In this document: positions 35,767 to 44,891 of the stretch, in pieces
Layout of the letters: every line of letters begins with the position of its first letter
Numbering within the stretch: position 1 is the stretch's first letter
Assembly: GCA_029782145.1 (NCBI GenBank)
Contig: JAKOVH010000013.1
Coordinates: forward strand, 124,001-188,000
Direction of reading: 5' to 3'
Length of the DNA stretch: 64,000 nt
Source of the DNA: Actinomycetes bacterium
GTDB lineage: Bacteria; Actinomycetota; Acidimicrobiia; Acidimicrobiales; Acidimicrobilacustridaceae
Translations under genes and position numbers: made by a program
The notes under the pieces: model-generated
Told to the model about the DNA's origin: nothing
The model's input: the letters and a program-made list of their open reading frames with translations, nothing else
Database searches by the model: none

Positions 35767-36516
35767 ATGTCCGGCCATTCCAAGTGGGCCACCATCAAGC
35801 ACAAGAAGGGCGCCGCCGACAAGGCTCGCGGCAAGCTCTTCGCCAAGCTGATCCGCCAGGTCGAGGTGGCGGCGCGCGAAGGCGGCGGCGACCCCGAGAC
35901 CAACCCGACGCTGCGGACCATGTTCCAGAAGGCCCGTGACAACTCGGTGCCGCTCGACACCATCGAGCGGGCGATCAAGCGCGGCACGGGCGAGCTCGAA
36001 GGCGTCACCTACGAGCAGATCACCTACGAGGGCTACGCGCCCAACGGGGTCGCCGTCCTCATCGACGTCCTCACCGACAACCGCAACCGCACCGGCAGCG
36101 ATGTCCGGTCGATCCTGAAGAAGCAGGGCGGGTCGATCGCCGAGCCGGGCGCCGTGGCGTGGCAGTTCGAGCGCAAGGGCGTGGTGATCCTGCCCCGCAC
36201 GGCCGAGGAGGACGACGTCATGGTCGCCACCCTCGACGCCGGCGCCGACGACCTCGTCGACGAGGGCGACACCTGGCGGCTGACGTGCGCGCCGTCGGAC
36301 CTGCCGGCCGTGCGCGCCGCGCTGGAGGAGGCCGGCATCGGCGTCGACTCGGCCGACGTCACCATGGTGCCCTCCACCACCGTCCCGCTCGAGACCGCCG
36401 AGGCGGCCAAGGCCGTGCTGCGGGTGATCGACGCCCTCGAGGACAACGACGACGTGCAGGACGTCTACGCCAACTTCGACATCCCCGACGAGATCCTCCA
36501 GGCCGTCGAGGCCTGA
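35767..36516 (+). CDS. yebC: YebC/PmpR family protein
   Basis: 249 aa, normal length. MSGHSKWATIKHKKGAAD is the invariant N-terminus. LIRQVEVAAREGGGDPETNP, RTGSDVRSILKKQGGS and a conserved acidic C-domain follow. Members are DNA-binding regulators or, as recently shown for some, translation factors that relieve polyproline stalling. The pdxS-pdxT-yebC order is conserved in mycobacteria, where ruvC follows; here it does not. Confidence 0.95.
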   Translation: MSGHSKWATIKHKKGAADKARGKLFAKLIRQVEVAAREGGGDPETNPTLRTMFQKARDNSVPLDTIERAIKRGTGELEGVTYEQITYEGYAPNGVAVLIDVLTDNRNRTGSDVRSILKKQGGSIAEPGAVAWQFERKGVVILPRTAEEDDVMVATLDAGADDLVDEGDTWRLTCAPSDLPAVRAALEEAGIGVDSADVTMVPSTTVPLETAEAAKAVLRVIDALEDNDDVQDVYANFDIPDEILQAVEA

Positions 36517-36519
36517 GCC

Positions 36520-36990
36520 GTGGTGAAGACGGGCGACCTCGCGCCCCCCTTCACGCTGGAGGGCACCGACGGTACCGAGGCCGGGCGCCGCAGCTACTCC
36601 CTCGAGGAGCACCTCGGCGAGCCGGTCGTGCTGGTCTTCTACCCGGCCGACGGCTCGCCGGTGTGCACGGTGCAGCTGCGCTCCTACACCGAGGACATCG
36701 CCGCCTTCGCCGAGGTCGGCGCGCAGGTGCTGGCCCTCAGCCCCCAGTCCGTGGACGCCCACGAGGAGTTCGCCGCCGCCAACGGCGGGTTCGCCTTCCC
36801 CCTGCTGGCCGACACCGACAAGGCCGTCGGGCGCGACTACGGCGTGCTCGGACCGGTGGGCTTCTACCGACGCTCGATCGTGGTGGTCGACCGCGCTGGC
36901 ATCGTCCGCTGGGCGCACCGCGCCACGGCCGGGCTGACGTTCCGGCCCGTCGAGGAGATCGTGGCCGAGCTGCGCAAGCTCGACCCCTGA
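36520..36990 (+). CDS. peroxiredoxin, BCP/AhpE-like
   Basis: 156 aa, GTG start 3 bases after the yebC stop. Thioredoxin-fold thiol peroxidase. The active site YPADGSPVCTVQLRSY has the peroxidatic Cys but no second Cys five residues on, and none appears later, so it should work as a one-Cys enzyme needing an external thiol (mycothiol would fit). The downstream GFYRRSIVVVDRAGIVRW is the usual beta-strand pair. Confidence 0.88.
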   Translation: MVKTGDLAPPFTLEGTDGTEAGRRSYSLEEHLGEPVVLVFYPADGSPVCTVQLRSYTEDIAAFAEVGAQVLALSPQSVDAHEEFAAANGGFAFPLLADTDKAVGRDYGVLGPVGFYRRSIVVVDRAGIVRWAHRATAGLTFRPVEEIVAELRKLDP

Positions 36991-37005
36991 CGCTCACCAC
37001 CGCCA

Positions 37006-37050
37006 AGCTGGTTCCGAACGTTCCGGTTCCCGGAACGTTCGGAACCAGCT
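37006..37050. repeat. family B intergenic palindrome, copy 1
   Basis: Perfect 21-base arms (37006-37026 and 37030-37050) with a 3-base loop. The left arm starts AGCTGGTTCCGAACG. It sits between the convergent 3' ends of the peroxiredoxin and DUF4032 genes, as expected of a bidirectional terminator, but without a T-tract. Confidence 0.9.
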
Positions 37051-37090
37051 AGGCCCGGCAGCGGGGCGATCAAGGGGATGTCTCGGGCGA

Positions 37091-38377
37091 TCAGGGGGTG
37101 TCGCGGGAGGAGTCGCCGTCGAGGCGGACCACGGGCAGCTCCTCGGTCGGCACGTCGACGAAGGCCAGGTCGGCGGCCGACCCGCCGGGGGGACGACGGC
37201 GGGCGAGGGCGTCGAGGGCGGGCTCGTCGCCGACGTCGTGGCCGACCTGCTCGCTCAGCAGCCATCGCACCTCGAGCAGGTCGCAGTAGGCCTGGATCGG
37301 GTCGCCGTGGCCGCCCAGGGCCTCGTGGGCCCGCTCGGCGCCGGGCGTGAGCACCTCGAGGAGCCACTCCCGCGCGGCCAAGGGCTCGGGCAGCGGGCGG
37401 CCCCGCTGGGCCTCCAGGCGCGCCCGGTGGGCACGGAGGTCGCCCAGCAGGACGCGCGCCTGGCCCTCGCCCACGTCGAGACCGGTGAGGGCGTGGAGCT
37501 GCTCGGCGTGGAAGCGCCGACCCGCCACCGCCACCGTCACCCGCATGCTGTCGTCGACGTCGCCCGCCGGCTCGAGGCGCACCTCGTCGATGGCGAAGCC
37601 GACCGACTCCAGGCGCCGGAGCCGCGAGGTCACCGCCTCGGTGCCGCCCGGGTCGATGGTGGGCTCGTCGTGGAGCAGCGACCACAGCTCGGCGTAGCGC
37701 TCGGTGACGCTCTCGGCCTCGCCCAGGGCTCGGCCCATCGCCTCGTCGAGCTCGCCCCGACGGGCGGCCACGTCGAGCAGGCCCCCCGCCACGTTCTCGA
37801 CCACGATGTCGAGGTCGGCCTGCCGCTGGCCGTCGGTGAGGGCGGGGTGGAACTCCGCCGTCTCGGCGTCCACCATCCACGCCTGGATCGACTGGCCGTC
37901 ACGGGTGAACAAGGTGTTGGCCAGCGAGCAGTCGCCCCAGTAGATGCCGTTGCGGTGGAGGTCGACGAGCAGCGACGCCATCGCCTCGAACAGCCGGGTG
38001 CGGTGGCCGGTGGCGTCGAGGGCCACGCGCAGCAGCAGTCGCCGGTACTGCCACGAGCGCTCCAGGTAGCGCGTCACGAGCACCGCGTCGTCGGACGTGG
38101 GCTGGAGGGCGAGCCCGGCGGCGCGCACCGCGGCCAGCGACCGGGTCTCGGCCGCTCGCAGCACCTCGTACTCGTGCAGTGCCGTGCCGCGCGGCAGCGC
38201 CTTGAGCGCCCACAGCTGACCGTCGGCCTCCACGAAGCGGACCAGGTGGCGGCTGGGGCCCACCGGCACGTCCCGGAGCGGCACGGTGGTGACGTCCCAC
38301 TCGGCGAGGGGCGTCGCCCAGGGGAGGGCGAGCAGCTCGGGCGACGCGACGCGGAACCGCAGCTCGAGCGGGGGCAC
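37091..38377 (-). CDS. DUF4032 protein with kinase-like fold
   Basis: 428 aa, GTG start with AGGAG upstream. The N-terminal 190 residues look like a kinase of the lipopolysaccharide-kinase type: LWALKALPRG (Lys), ALHEYEVLR (Glu), IYWGDCSLANTLF (catalytic Asp and Asn) and AWMVDAETAEF (metal Asp). All phosphotransfer residues are present. The rest is the DUF4032 domain. It starts 15 bases after sugC and ends the importer operon, so it could act on an imported sugar, a lipid-linked sugar or a regulatory protein. No substrate has been established that I know of. Confidence 0.85.
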   Translation of the reverse strand: MPPLELRFRVASPELLALPWATPLAEWDVTTVPLRDVPVGPSRHLVRFVEADGQLWALKALPRGTALHEYEVLRAAETRSLAAVRAAGLALQPTSDDAVLVTRYLERSWQYRRLLLRVALDATGHRTRLFEAMASLLVDLHRNGIYWGDCSLANTLFTRDGQSIQAWMVDAETAEFHPALTDGQRQADLDIVVENVAGGLLDVAARRGELDEAMGRALGEAESVTERYAELWSLLHDEPTIDPGGTEAVTSRLRRLESVGFAIDEVRLEPAGDVDDSMRVTVAVAGRRFHAEQLHALTGLDVGEGQARVLLGDLRAHRARLEAQRGRPLPEPLAAREWLLEVLTPGAERAHEALGGHGDPIQAYCDLLEVRWLLSEQVGHDVGDEPALDALARRRPPGGSAADLAFVDVPTEELPVVRLDGDSSRDTP

Positions 38378-38392
38378 CGGCCGCTCCTGGTG

Positions 38393-39571
38393 TCAGACGG
38401 GCGCAGCGACCTCGAGCGACAGGTTCTGCCCCGAGGCGACGTCGAAGACGTGCAGGCGCGACGGGTCGAACCAGATGCGAGCCGTCGAACCGTCGTCGAG
38501 GCGGCTGGCGGGGTCGAGGGCCACGACGAGCTGCGGCTGCATGGCCTCGCCGCCCAGGTCGTCCTCGACGGCCTCGAGGCCCTCGGCGCGCATTTGCGGC
38601 AGCTCGAACGGCATGTAGGCGTACTGCTCGTTGCCCAGCCACTCGACCACGTCGACCTTGCCCTCGAACTCCACCCCGGTGTCGAGCTTGCTGGAGTCCA
38701 CGAGGGCAACGTCCTCGAAGCGCTCCGGGCGGATCCCGACGATGACCCACTCCCGCTGGCCGACGGCGTCGCGCAGGTCCCGGGGGAGCTCGAACGACAC
38801 GAACGGCAGGTGCATGGTGTCGCCCTCCATGCGAGCGGGCACGAAGTTCATCGGTGGTGACCCGATGAAGCCGGCCACGAACATGTTGGCCGGCTGCTCG
38901 TAGAGCTCGCGTGGCGAGGCCACCTGCTGCAGCTCGCCCTTGCGCAGCAGCGCGACCCGGTCGCCGAGGGTCATGGCCTCGGTCTGGTCGTGGGTGACGT
39001 ACACGGTGGTGATGCCCAGCCGTCGCTGCATGCGCAGGATCTCGGTGCGCATCTGGCCCCGCAGCTTGGCGTCGAGGTTGGACAGCGGCTCGTCGAAGAG
39101 GAAGGCGTCGGCGTCGCGCACGATGGCTCGCCCCATGGCCACCCGCTGGCGCTGCCCGCCGGAGAGGTTCGACGGCTTGCGGTCGAGGTGCTCGGTGAGC
39201 TCGAGGGTGTCGGCGGCCTGCTGCACCTTGGCCTTGATCTCGTCATCGGACATGTCCTTGCGCAGCCGCAGCGGGAAGGCGATGTTCTCGAACACGCTGA
39301 GGTGCGGGTACAGCGCGTAGTTCTGGAACACCATCGCCAGGTTGCGGTCCCGCGGTGCCAGGTCGTTCACCTTCCGGCCGCCGATGACCATCTCGCCCGA
39401 AGTGATGTCCTCCAGGCCCACGATCATCCGCAGGAGGGTGGACTTCCCGCAGCCCGACGGGCCCACGAGGATCATGAACTCGCCGTCGGCGATGTCGAGG
39501 CTCACGTCGTTCACGGCGGGGAAGCCGTCGCCGTACCGCTTGACGATGTTGCGCATGGTGATCTCGGCCAT
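38393..39571 (-). CDS. sugC: sugar ABC transporter ATP-binding protein, UgpC/SugC type
   Basis: 392 aa. Walker A GPSGCGKSTLLRM, signature LSGGQRQRVAMGRAI, Walker B AFLFDEPLSNLDAKL and switch His in VTHDQTEAM, followed by the C-terminal TOBE/OB regulatory domain of MalK-type ATPases (from about residue 240). Energises import by the two permeases upstream. Length equals mycobacterial SugC. Confidence 0.9.
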   Translation of the reverse strand: MAEITMRNIVKRYGDGFPAVNDVSLDIADGEFMILVGPSGCGKSTLLRMIVGLEDITSGEMVIGGRKVNDLAPRDRNLAMVFQNYALYPHLSVFENIAFPLRLRKDMSDDEIKAKVQQAADTLELTEHLDRKPSNLSGGQRQRVAMGRAIVRDADAFLFDEPLSNLDAKLRGQMRTEILRMQRRLGITTVYVTHDQTEAMTLGDRVALLRKGELQQVASPRELYEQPANMFVAGFIGSPPMNFVPARMEGDTMHLPFVSFELPRDLRDAVGQREWVIVGIRPERFEDVALVDSSKLDTGVEFEGKVDVVEWLGNEQYAYMPFELPQMRAEGLEAVEDDLGGEAMQPQLVVALDPASRLDDGSTARIWFDPSRLHVFDVASGQNLSLEVAAPV

Positions 39572-39590
39572 GGTGGTGGTGCTCCTTGGG

Positions 39591-40421
39591 TCAGCCCTTG
39601 ACGGCGCCGGAGGTCAGGCCGGCGACGATCCGGCGCTGGAACAGCAGGACGAGGACGACGACGGGGATGGTCACGACGACCGACGCCGCCATCACCGCGG
39701 TGACGGGCGACTCGAACTGCGAGGCGCCGGTGAAGAACGAGAGCGCAGCGGGCACGGTGCGGGCCCGGTTGGTGGAGGTCAGCGAGGCGGCGAGCAGGAA
39801 CTCGTTCCAGCAGAAGAAGAAGGTGAGGATCGCCGTGGTGAACACGCCCGGTGCCGCGAGCGGCACGATCACCTTGCGGAACGCCTGCCAGGCGGTGGCC
39901 CCGTCGACCTGGGCCGCCTGCTCCATCTCCCAGGGGATCTGGCGGAAGAACGCCGACATCGTCCAGATCGACAGGGGGAGGGCGAAGGTCAGGTAGGGGA
40001 TGATGAGCCCGATCCAGGTGTCGTAGATGCCGAGGCCCCGCCACATGTTGAACAGCGGGCCGACCAGGGCGGCCTGCGGAAACATGGCGATCGCCAGGGC
40101 CATGGACAGCAGCAGCTTCTTGCCCCGGAAGTCGAGCCGGGCGATGGCGTAGGCGGCGAACATGGCGATGATCACCGACAGCAGCGTGGCGATGATCGAG
40201 ATGCCGAAGGAGTTGCGCAGCGCCGAGGTGAACAGCTCGTCGCGGAACACGGTCTGGAAGTTCTCCCAGGTCCACTCCTTAGGCCAGAAGCCGCTGCTCG
40301 AGCGGAAGGTGGCCGGGCTCTTGAACGCCAGCGACACCATCCACAGCAACGGGAAGGCGGCCCAGGCCAGGATGAGCACGCCCCAGAAGGTCCACCAGTG
40401 GCTGGTTCGACGGCCGTCCAT
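39591..40421 (-). CDS. sugB: sugar ABC transporter permease, MalG/SugB type
   Basis: 276 aa, six transmembrane helices. The EAA coupling loop reads EQAAQVDGATAWQAFRKVIV. Its ATG overlaps the stop of the preceding permease by one base (TGATG), so the two subunits are translationally coupled. Pairs with the MalF-type protein as the transmembrane channel. Confidence 0.88.
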   Translation of the reverse strand: MDGRRTSHWWTFWGVLILAWAAFPLLWMVSLAFKSPATFRSSSGFWPKEWTWENFQTVFRDELFTSALRNSFGISIIATLLSVIIAMFAAYAIARLDFRGKKLLLSMALAIAMFPQAALVGPLFNMWRGLGIYDTWIGLIIPYLTFALPLSIWTMSAFFRQIPWEMEQAAQVDGATAWQAFRKVIVPLAAPGVFTTAILTFFFCWNEFLLAASLTSTNRARTVPAALSFFTGASQFESPVTAVMAASVVVTIPVVVLVLLFQRRIVAGLTSGAVKG

Positions 40422-41374
40422 CAGCGGTCACCCCTCACCTGCGACAGGTCGGTCTTGAAGCCCTTGATGAAGACGAAGGCGATGAGCACGACGGTGAGGA
40501 ACAGCAGCACCGACACCGACGAGCCGGCGCCGAGGTTCACCAGCGTCACGTTCTGGCGGTAGGCGAGGATCGACAGCGTCTCGGTGTCGTTGGCGCCGGC
40601 CGTCATGATGAACGGGTTGTCGAAGATCCGCCACGCGTCGAGCGTGCGGAACAGCACCGCGACCATGATCGCCGCCTTCATGTTGGGCAGCACGACCTTC
40701 CACAGGCGCTGCCAGGCGGTCGCCCCGTCGACCCGGGCCGCTTCGAGCAGCTCCTCGGGGACCTGCACCAGCCCGGCGAGCAGCAGCAGCGAGATGAACG
40801 GGGTGGTCTTCCAGATCTCCGAGAGGGTGATGACGAACAGCGACGACCAGCGGTCGCCGAACCAGTTCATGTCGCCGAGCCCGAACCACTGGTTCACGAA
40901 GCCGGAGTCGAGCTGGAAGGCGTAGCGCCAGATGAACGCGGAGACCACGGTGATGATCCCGTAGGGCACGAGGATGGCCGTGCGCACGAGGGAGCGGCCC
41001 CGCAGGATGCGGAACATCACCCACGCGAACCCGAAGCCGAGCACCAGCTCGACGGCGACGCTCGCCAGGGTGATCACCGCGGTGGTCACGAACGACGACC
41101 ACCAGATCGGGTCGGTGAGCACGGTGAGGTAGTTCTGGAGCCCGACGAACTTGCGGGCGCCGGGGTCCGTGAGGCGGTACTTGAACAGCGACAGCACCAG
41201 CGCGTAGCCGAGCGGGTACGCCGTGACCAGGATCATCACGACGAACGCCGGGGCCGACAGCCGCCAGCCGAGGCGGCGCTCGTGGCGCAGCCGGTCCGAC
41301 ACCGGCGGCTCACCGGCACCGCCGGTCGCCTCCTTGGCCACCTGGGCGGCAGCCGGGGTCTCGATCACCGTCAT
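40421..41374 (-). CDS. sugA: sugar ABC transporter permease, MalF/SugA type
   Basis: 317 aa, six to seven helices with a cytoplasmic N-terminus. EAA loop EAARVDGATAWQRLWKVVLP. ATG at 41374 is preceded by GGAGGTG at 6 bases; an in-frame codon 21 bases earlier lacks a site. Partner of the MalG-type permease. Confidence 0.88.
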   Translation of the reverse strand: MTVIETPAAAQVAKEATGGAGEPPVSDRLRHERRLGWRLSAPAFVVMILVTAYPLGYALVLSLFKYRLTDPGARKFVGLQNYLTVLTDPIWWSSFVTTAVITLASVAVELVLGFGFAWVMFRILRGRSLVRTAILVPYGIITVVSAFIWRYAFQLDSGFVNQWFGLGDMNWFGDRWSSLFVITLSEIWKTTPFISLLLLAGLVQVPEELLEAARVDGATAWQRLWKVVLPNMKAAIMVAVLFRTLDAWRIFDNPFIMTAGANDTETLSILAYRQNVTLVNLGAGSSVSVLLFLTVVLIAFVFIKGFKTDLSQVRGDR

Positions 41375-41414
41375 CGCTCGCACCTCCGGGCGCACGGCCA
41401 GGGACGGGCGGCGC

Positions 41415-42734
41415 TCACAGGAGCCGCTTCCCGCTCAAGACGTCGGACATGTAGCTGTCGGTCTCCTCGGGCGTCTGGGGCGCCCGAACGCTCGACGGCG
41501 GGTGCCAGACCCGCTGGATGGAGCTCGACACGTCCCCGTAGTAGGGGGTGATGGGTCGGGGGGCGGCGTCGGCGAGGGACTGGCGGATCAGGTCGGCCAT
41601 CGGGAAGGCGTCGCGCACGGCCGGGTCGTCGTAGGCGGCGGCCCGGGCGGCCGGGTTGCCCGCCTCGACCATGTACTGGGCGTTGTGCTGCACCGACGTG
41701 ATGCACTTCACCGCGTCGAGCGCCTCGGCCTTGTGCTTCGAGAAGGCACCGATGCCGAGGTCGATGCCCCCGAGCGGTGGGGCGCTGGGCGTGCCCGGGT
41801 CGGTCCTCGGGTAGCGGGCCCAGCCGATGTCGTCGAACGCGTCCTGGGTCAGCGCGCCCGACTCCACGGCGGTGCGGGCGGCCTGGTACACGTAGGGCCA
41901 GTTCACCATGAAGGCGCCCCGGTCGGACTGGAAGGTGGAGCGGACCTCCTCCTCGGTGGCGGTGCTCAGGTCGGGCGCAGCGGCCGGGGAGCGGGCCAGC
42001 CGGCCGATGATGTCGGCCGCCCGGTCGCCCGCGGGCGAGGCCACCGTGGGCCGCGCCTCGTCGCCGGCCTCGGTGTCCTCGAGGATCTGGCCGCCCGCCC
42101 CGGAGATGAGGGCGTTGATCCACACGACGTACCCCTCGTAGCGGTTGCCGGTCGCCCCGATGAGCTTCTGCTGGGCCTCGGCGATGTCGATCATCTGGTC
42201 CCACGTGAGCTCGTTCGTGGTGGGGTCCACGCCGGCGGCCCGGGCGACCGCCTTGCGGTACCAGAGCAGCTGGGTGTTGGCCCAGAACGGCGCGGCGACG
42301 AGCTGGTCCTTCCAGTACGCCGTCTGGAGCGGAGCGGGGAGCACGCCGTCGGTGAGCTGCTGCGCGGCCTGCGGGTCGGTGATCGGCTCCAGGTACCCGG
42401 CGTTGGCGAACTCGGCCACGAACACCGGGTCGAGGCTCATCAGGTCGACCGACGAGTCGCCGGCCGCCAGGCGGCGGATGAGCTGCTCGCGCTGGGCGGT
42501 GGCGTCGTTGGGCAGCACCTCGGTGCGGAGGCGATAGGCGCCGCCCGACTGGTCGGAGCACTGCTGGGCCAAGGTGGCCTGGCCGCCGTTGTCGGGGTTG
42601 ATGTACCAGGTGAGCGTCGGCAGGCCGCCGCTCCCGCCGCCACAGCCGAGGAGCACCAGCGGCGCCAGGAGGGCCAGTGCGGCCGCCGCCACCACCGACC
42701 GCCGCGGGCGTCGTCGCCCTCCGCTGCGCTCCAT
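41415..42734 (-). CDS. lpqY: sugar-binding lipoprotein, LpqY/MalE type
   Basis: 439 aa. Signal peptide with lipobox LVLLGC (Cys about residue 31), then a family 1 solute-binding fold: LTWYINPDNGGQATL at the start, VDLMSLDPVFVAEFA and PFWANTQLLWYRK. The gene order binding protein, two permeases, ATPase equals mycobacterial lpqY-sugA-sugB-sugC, which imports trehalose; maltose or another disaccharide is equally possible here. It anchors to the outer face of the membrane. Confidence 0.83.
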   Translation of the reverse strand: MERSGGRRRPRRSVVAAAALALLAPLVLLGCGGGSGGLPTLTWYINPDNGGQATLAQQCSDQSGGAYRLRTEVLPNDATAQREQLIRRLAAGDSSVDLMSLDPVFVAEFANAGYLEPITDPQAAQQLTDGVLPAPLQTAYWKDQLVAAPFWANTQLLWYRKAVARAAGVDPTTNELTWDQMIDIAEAQQKLIGATGNRYEGYVVWINALISGAGGQILEDTEAGDEARPTVASPAGDRAADIIGRLARSPAAAPDLSTATEEEVRSTFQSDRGAFMVNWPYVYQAARTAVESGALTQDAFDDIGWARYPRTDPGTPSAPPLGGIDLGIGAFSKHKAEALDAVKCITSVQHNAQYMVEAGNPAARAAAYDDPAVRDAFPMADLIRQSLADAAPRPITPYYGDVSSSIQRVWHPPSSVRAPQTPEETDSYMSDVLSGKRLL

Positions 42735-42890
42735 CGTCCACCCCCTCCGGGGCCGACACCAACGGTCGGCCCTGGTGCTCTCGTCCGGCTCCGGTGGGGC
42801 GGTCGGTCGGGCTGCCCCGCGTGCTCCTACCCGGCGGCGACGTGACCGTCTCTGCTGGGTGGCGGGATCCTTACCCGGCTTCGCGTCGGG

Positions 42891-43928
42891 TTATCGCCGA
42901 CCTTTTCGCCGTTGCGCGTCGCGAGCGGCGCGGGCGAAGCGCTTGCCGGCCCGGCGAGCCTCGTCGGGCCGGGCCAGCAGCTGGGCCGTCTCGGCCTCGG
43001 CCCGCAGGGCCTTCCACCGCTCGACCCGTGCCGGGTCGAGCTCGCCGGCCGCCAGCCCGGCGGTGACGGCGCAGCCCGGCTCGGCGTCGTGGCGGCAGTC
43101 GCGGAACCGGCAGCGCTCGGCGCTCTCGGAGACCTCGGGGAACGTCTCCTCCACCGCCTCGGTCTCGGCGACCAGGCCGACCTCGCGGATGCCCGGCGAG
43201 TCGATCAGCACCCCGCCGTCGGCCAGCAGGTGCAGCTCCCTCGTGGTCGTGGTGTGGCGGCCCTTGGCGTCGCCGAGCCGGACCTCGCCGGTGAGGGCCA
43301 CCTCCTCGCCGAGCAGGGCGTTGACGATGCTCGACTTGCCGGCACCGGACTCGCCGAGCAGCGCGACCGAGGCGCCCCGGATGAGCTCGTGCAAGCGGTC
43401 GAGGCCGAGGCCCTCGCGGACCGAGGTGACGACCACCGCCACACCCGGGTTGCCGGCCCGGACCTCGGCGGCGGCCTGCTCGGGATCGACGGCGTCGGGT
43501 CCGGCGGCCTTGGTCAGCACGACCACCGGCTCGGCGCCGGCGTCGTGGGCGATGGCCGTGCCTCGCTGGATGCGCCCGTCCTTGACGGGCCGGTCGAGCC
43601 CGCACACCAACAGCAGACGGTCGACGTTGGCGGCGAGCTGCTGCTCGCCGCCGCCGTGGGCCGCCCGGCGCCGCAGCAGCGACCGGCGGGGGAGGATCGA
43701 CACCACCTCGCCACCGACCACCGCGGCCCAGTCGCCGACGGTGGGCTCGGGATCGAGCCGCCGGGTGAACATCACGGTGCGGGGTCCGTCAACGAGGGCG
43801 AGCACGAGGCCGGCGCCGTGGTGCACGACGACCCGACCCGGTTCGGCGTCGGGGTCGACGCCGGCGAGCGCGGCTGCCCAGCGGGCGTCCCAGCCGAGCG
43901 GTGCCAGCGCGGCGAAGCGGCCGGCCAC
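42891..43928 (-). CDS. rsgA: ribosome small-subunit GTPase RsgA
   Basis: 345 aa. Circularly permuted GTPase acting late in 30S maturation. N-terminal OB-like domain, then G4-like VVLTKAAGPD, G1 LLGESGAGKSSIVNALLG and G3 DSPG in that permuted order, and a C-terminal zinc site CRFRDCRHDAEPGC (Cys, Cys, His, Cys). The G4 motif TKAAG departs from the usual TKxD. GTG at 43928 is chosen as the nearest start to the domain. The importer genes follow after 156 bases. Confidence 0.92.
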   Translation of the reverse strand: MAGRFAALAPLGWDARWAAALAGVDPDAEPGRVVVHHGAGLVLALVDGPRTVMFTRRLDPEPTVGDWAAVVGGEVVSILPRRSLLRRRAAHGGGEQQLAANVDRLLLVCGLDRPVKDGRIQRGTAIAHDAGAEPVVVLTKAAGPDAVDPEQAAAEVRAGNPGVAVVVTSVREGLGLDRLHELIRGASVALLGESGAGKSSIVNALLGEEVALTGEVRLGDAKGRHTTTTRELHLLADGGVLIDSPGIREVGLVAETEAVEETFPEVSESAERCRFRDCRHDAEPGCAVTAGLAAGELDPARVERWKALRAEAETAQLLARPDEARRAGKRFARAARDAQRRKGRR

Positions 43929-43979
43929 GGCCGTCAGCGCCCCGGCTGTCGGTGCGTCGTCGTCACGACGCCGATCCTC

Positions 43980-44891
43980 TCAGCCGGCGGCCGGCCGGTC
44001 GAGCATCACCCGGAGGGCGCCCTCCAGGGTCGGGTGGGCGAAGGAGAAGCCGTGCTGGCTCAGCACGCCGGGAAGGACCCGCTGGCTGGTGAAGAGGAGC
44101 GAGTCGGCGAGCTCGCCGCCGAGCAGCAGCTTGGGGCCGAACGCGGGCACCGGCAGCCACGCCGGGCGGTGGAGCACCTCGCCCAGCACCCGCGTCAGCT
44201 CGGCGTTGGTGGCCGGTGCCGGAGCGGTGGCGTTCACCGGCCCGGCGACCTCGTGCTCGAGCAGCCAGCGGATCACCGAGACCTCGTCATCGAGGCTGAT
44301 CCAGCTCCACCACTGCCGTCCGGAGCCCATGCGCCCACCGAGGCCCAGCTTGAAGAGGGGGAGCAGCTTGGCCAGTGCGCCACCGGTGGGGCTCAGCACC
44401 ACCCCCGTGCGCAGGAACGGCACGCGGATGCCCGCCTCGACCGCCGGCGCCGCCGCCGCCTCCCACTGCTCGCACACCCCGGCGAGGAAGTCGTCCCCGT
44501 GAGGTCCGTCCTCGGTGACCGCCACGTCGCCGGTGTCGCCGTAGATCCCGATGGCGGAACCGCTCACCATGACCGCAGGTGGCCGCTCGAGGGCGGCCAC
44601 GGTGCGGGCCAGCAGGTCGGTGCCCCTGGTGCGGCTCTCCAGGACCTCGCGCTTGTACGCGTCGGTCCAGCGCTTGTCGCCGATGCCGGCGCCGGCGAGG
44701 TGGACGACGGCGTCGACGTTCTCCAGCGGGGCGGCGTCGATGGTGCCCGCCGCCGGGTCCCACCGGGCGGCGTCCTCGTCGGGGCGCACCGGTCGTCTGA
44801 CCAGCGCCACCACGTCGTGGCCGTCGAGGCGCAACGAGCGCGACAGCGCGGTGCCGATGAGTCCGCTGGCCCCGCTGATGGCGATCTTCAC
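43980..44891 (-). CDS. SDR39U1/TIGR01777 family NAD-dependent epimerase
   Basis: 303 aa, GTG start with GAGGAG 6 bases upstream. Extended SDR: KIAISGASGLIGTALSRSL is the NAD site, VVHLAGAGIGDKRW and SGSAIGIYGD are the family phrases, followed by DUF1731 at the C-terminus (RPAWLPVPAFGPKLLLGG). Function is unknown; E. coli YfcH is a member. It is upstream of rsgA on the same strand. Confidence 0.9.
   Translation of the reverse strand: MKIAISGASGLIGTALSRSLRLDGHDVVALVRRPVRPDEDAARWDPAAGTIDAAPLENVDAVVHLAGAGIGDKRWTDAYKREVLESRTRGTDLLARTVAALERPPAVMVSGSAIGIYGDTGDVAVTEDGPHGDDFLAGVCEQWEAAAAPAVEAGIRVPFLRTGVVLSPTGGALAKLLPLFKLGLGGRMGSGRQWWSWISLDDEVSVIRWLLEHEVAGPVNATAPAPATNAELTRVLGEVLHRPAWLPVPAFGPKLLLGGELADSLLFTSQRVLPGVLSQHGFSFAHPTLEGALRVMLDRPAAG

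Noticed and set aside
37091-42734. Calling the importer strictly a trehalose transporter
   Set aside because: Gene order matches lpqY-sugABC, but binding-site residues for trehalose cannot be verified by eye. Maltose or another disaccharide remains possible.
42871-42893. Imperfect palindrome TTACCCG...CGGGTTA at the rsgA stop, considered as a sugar-repressor operator or terminator
   Set aside because: Only seven-base arms with a mismatch, overlapping the rsgA stop codon. Too weak to call.
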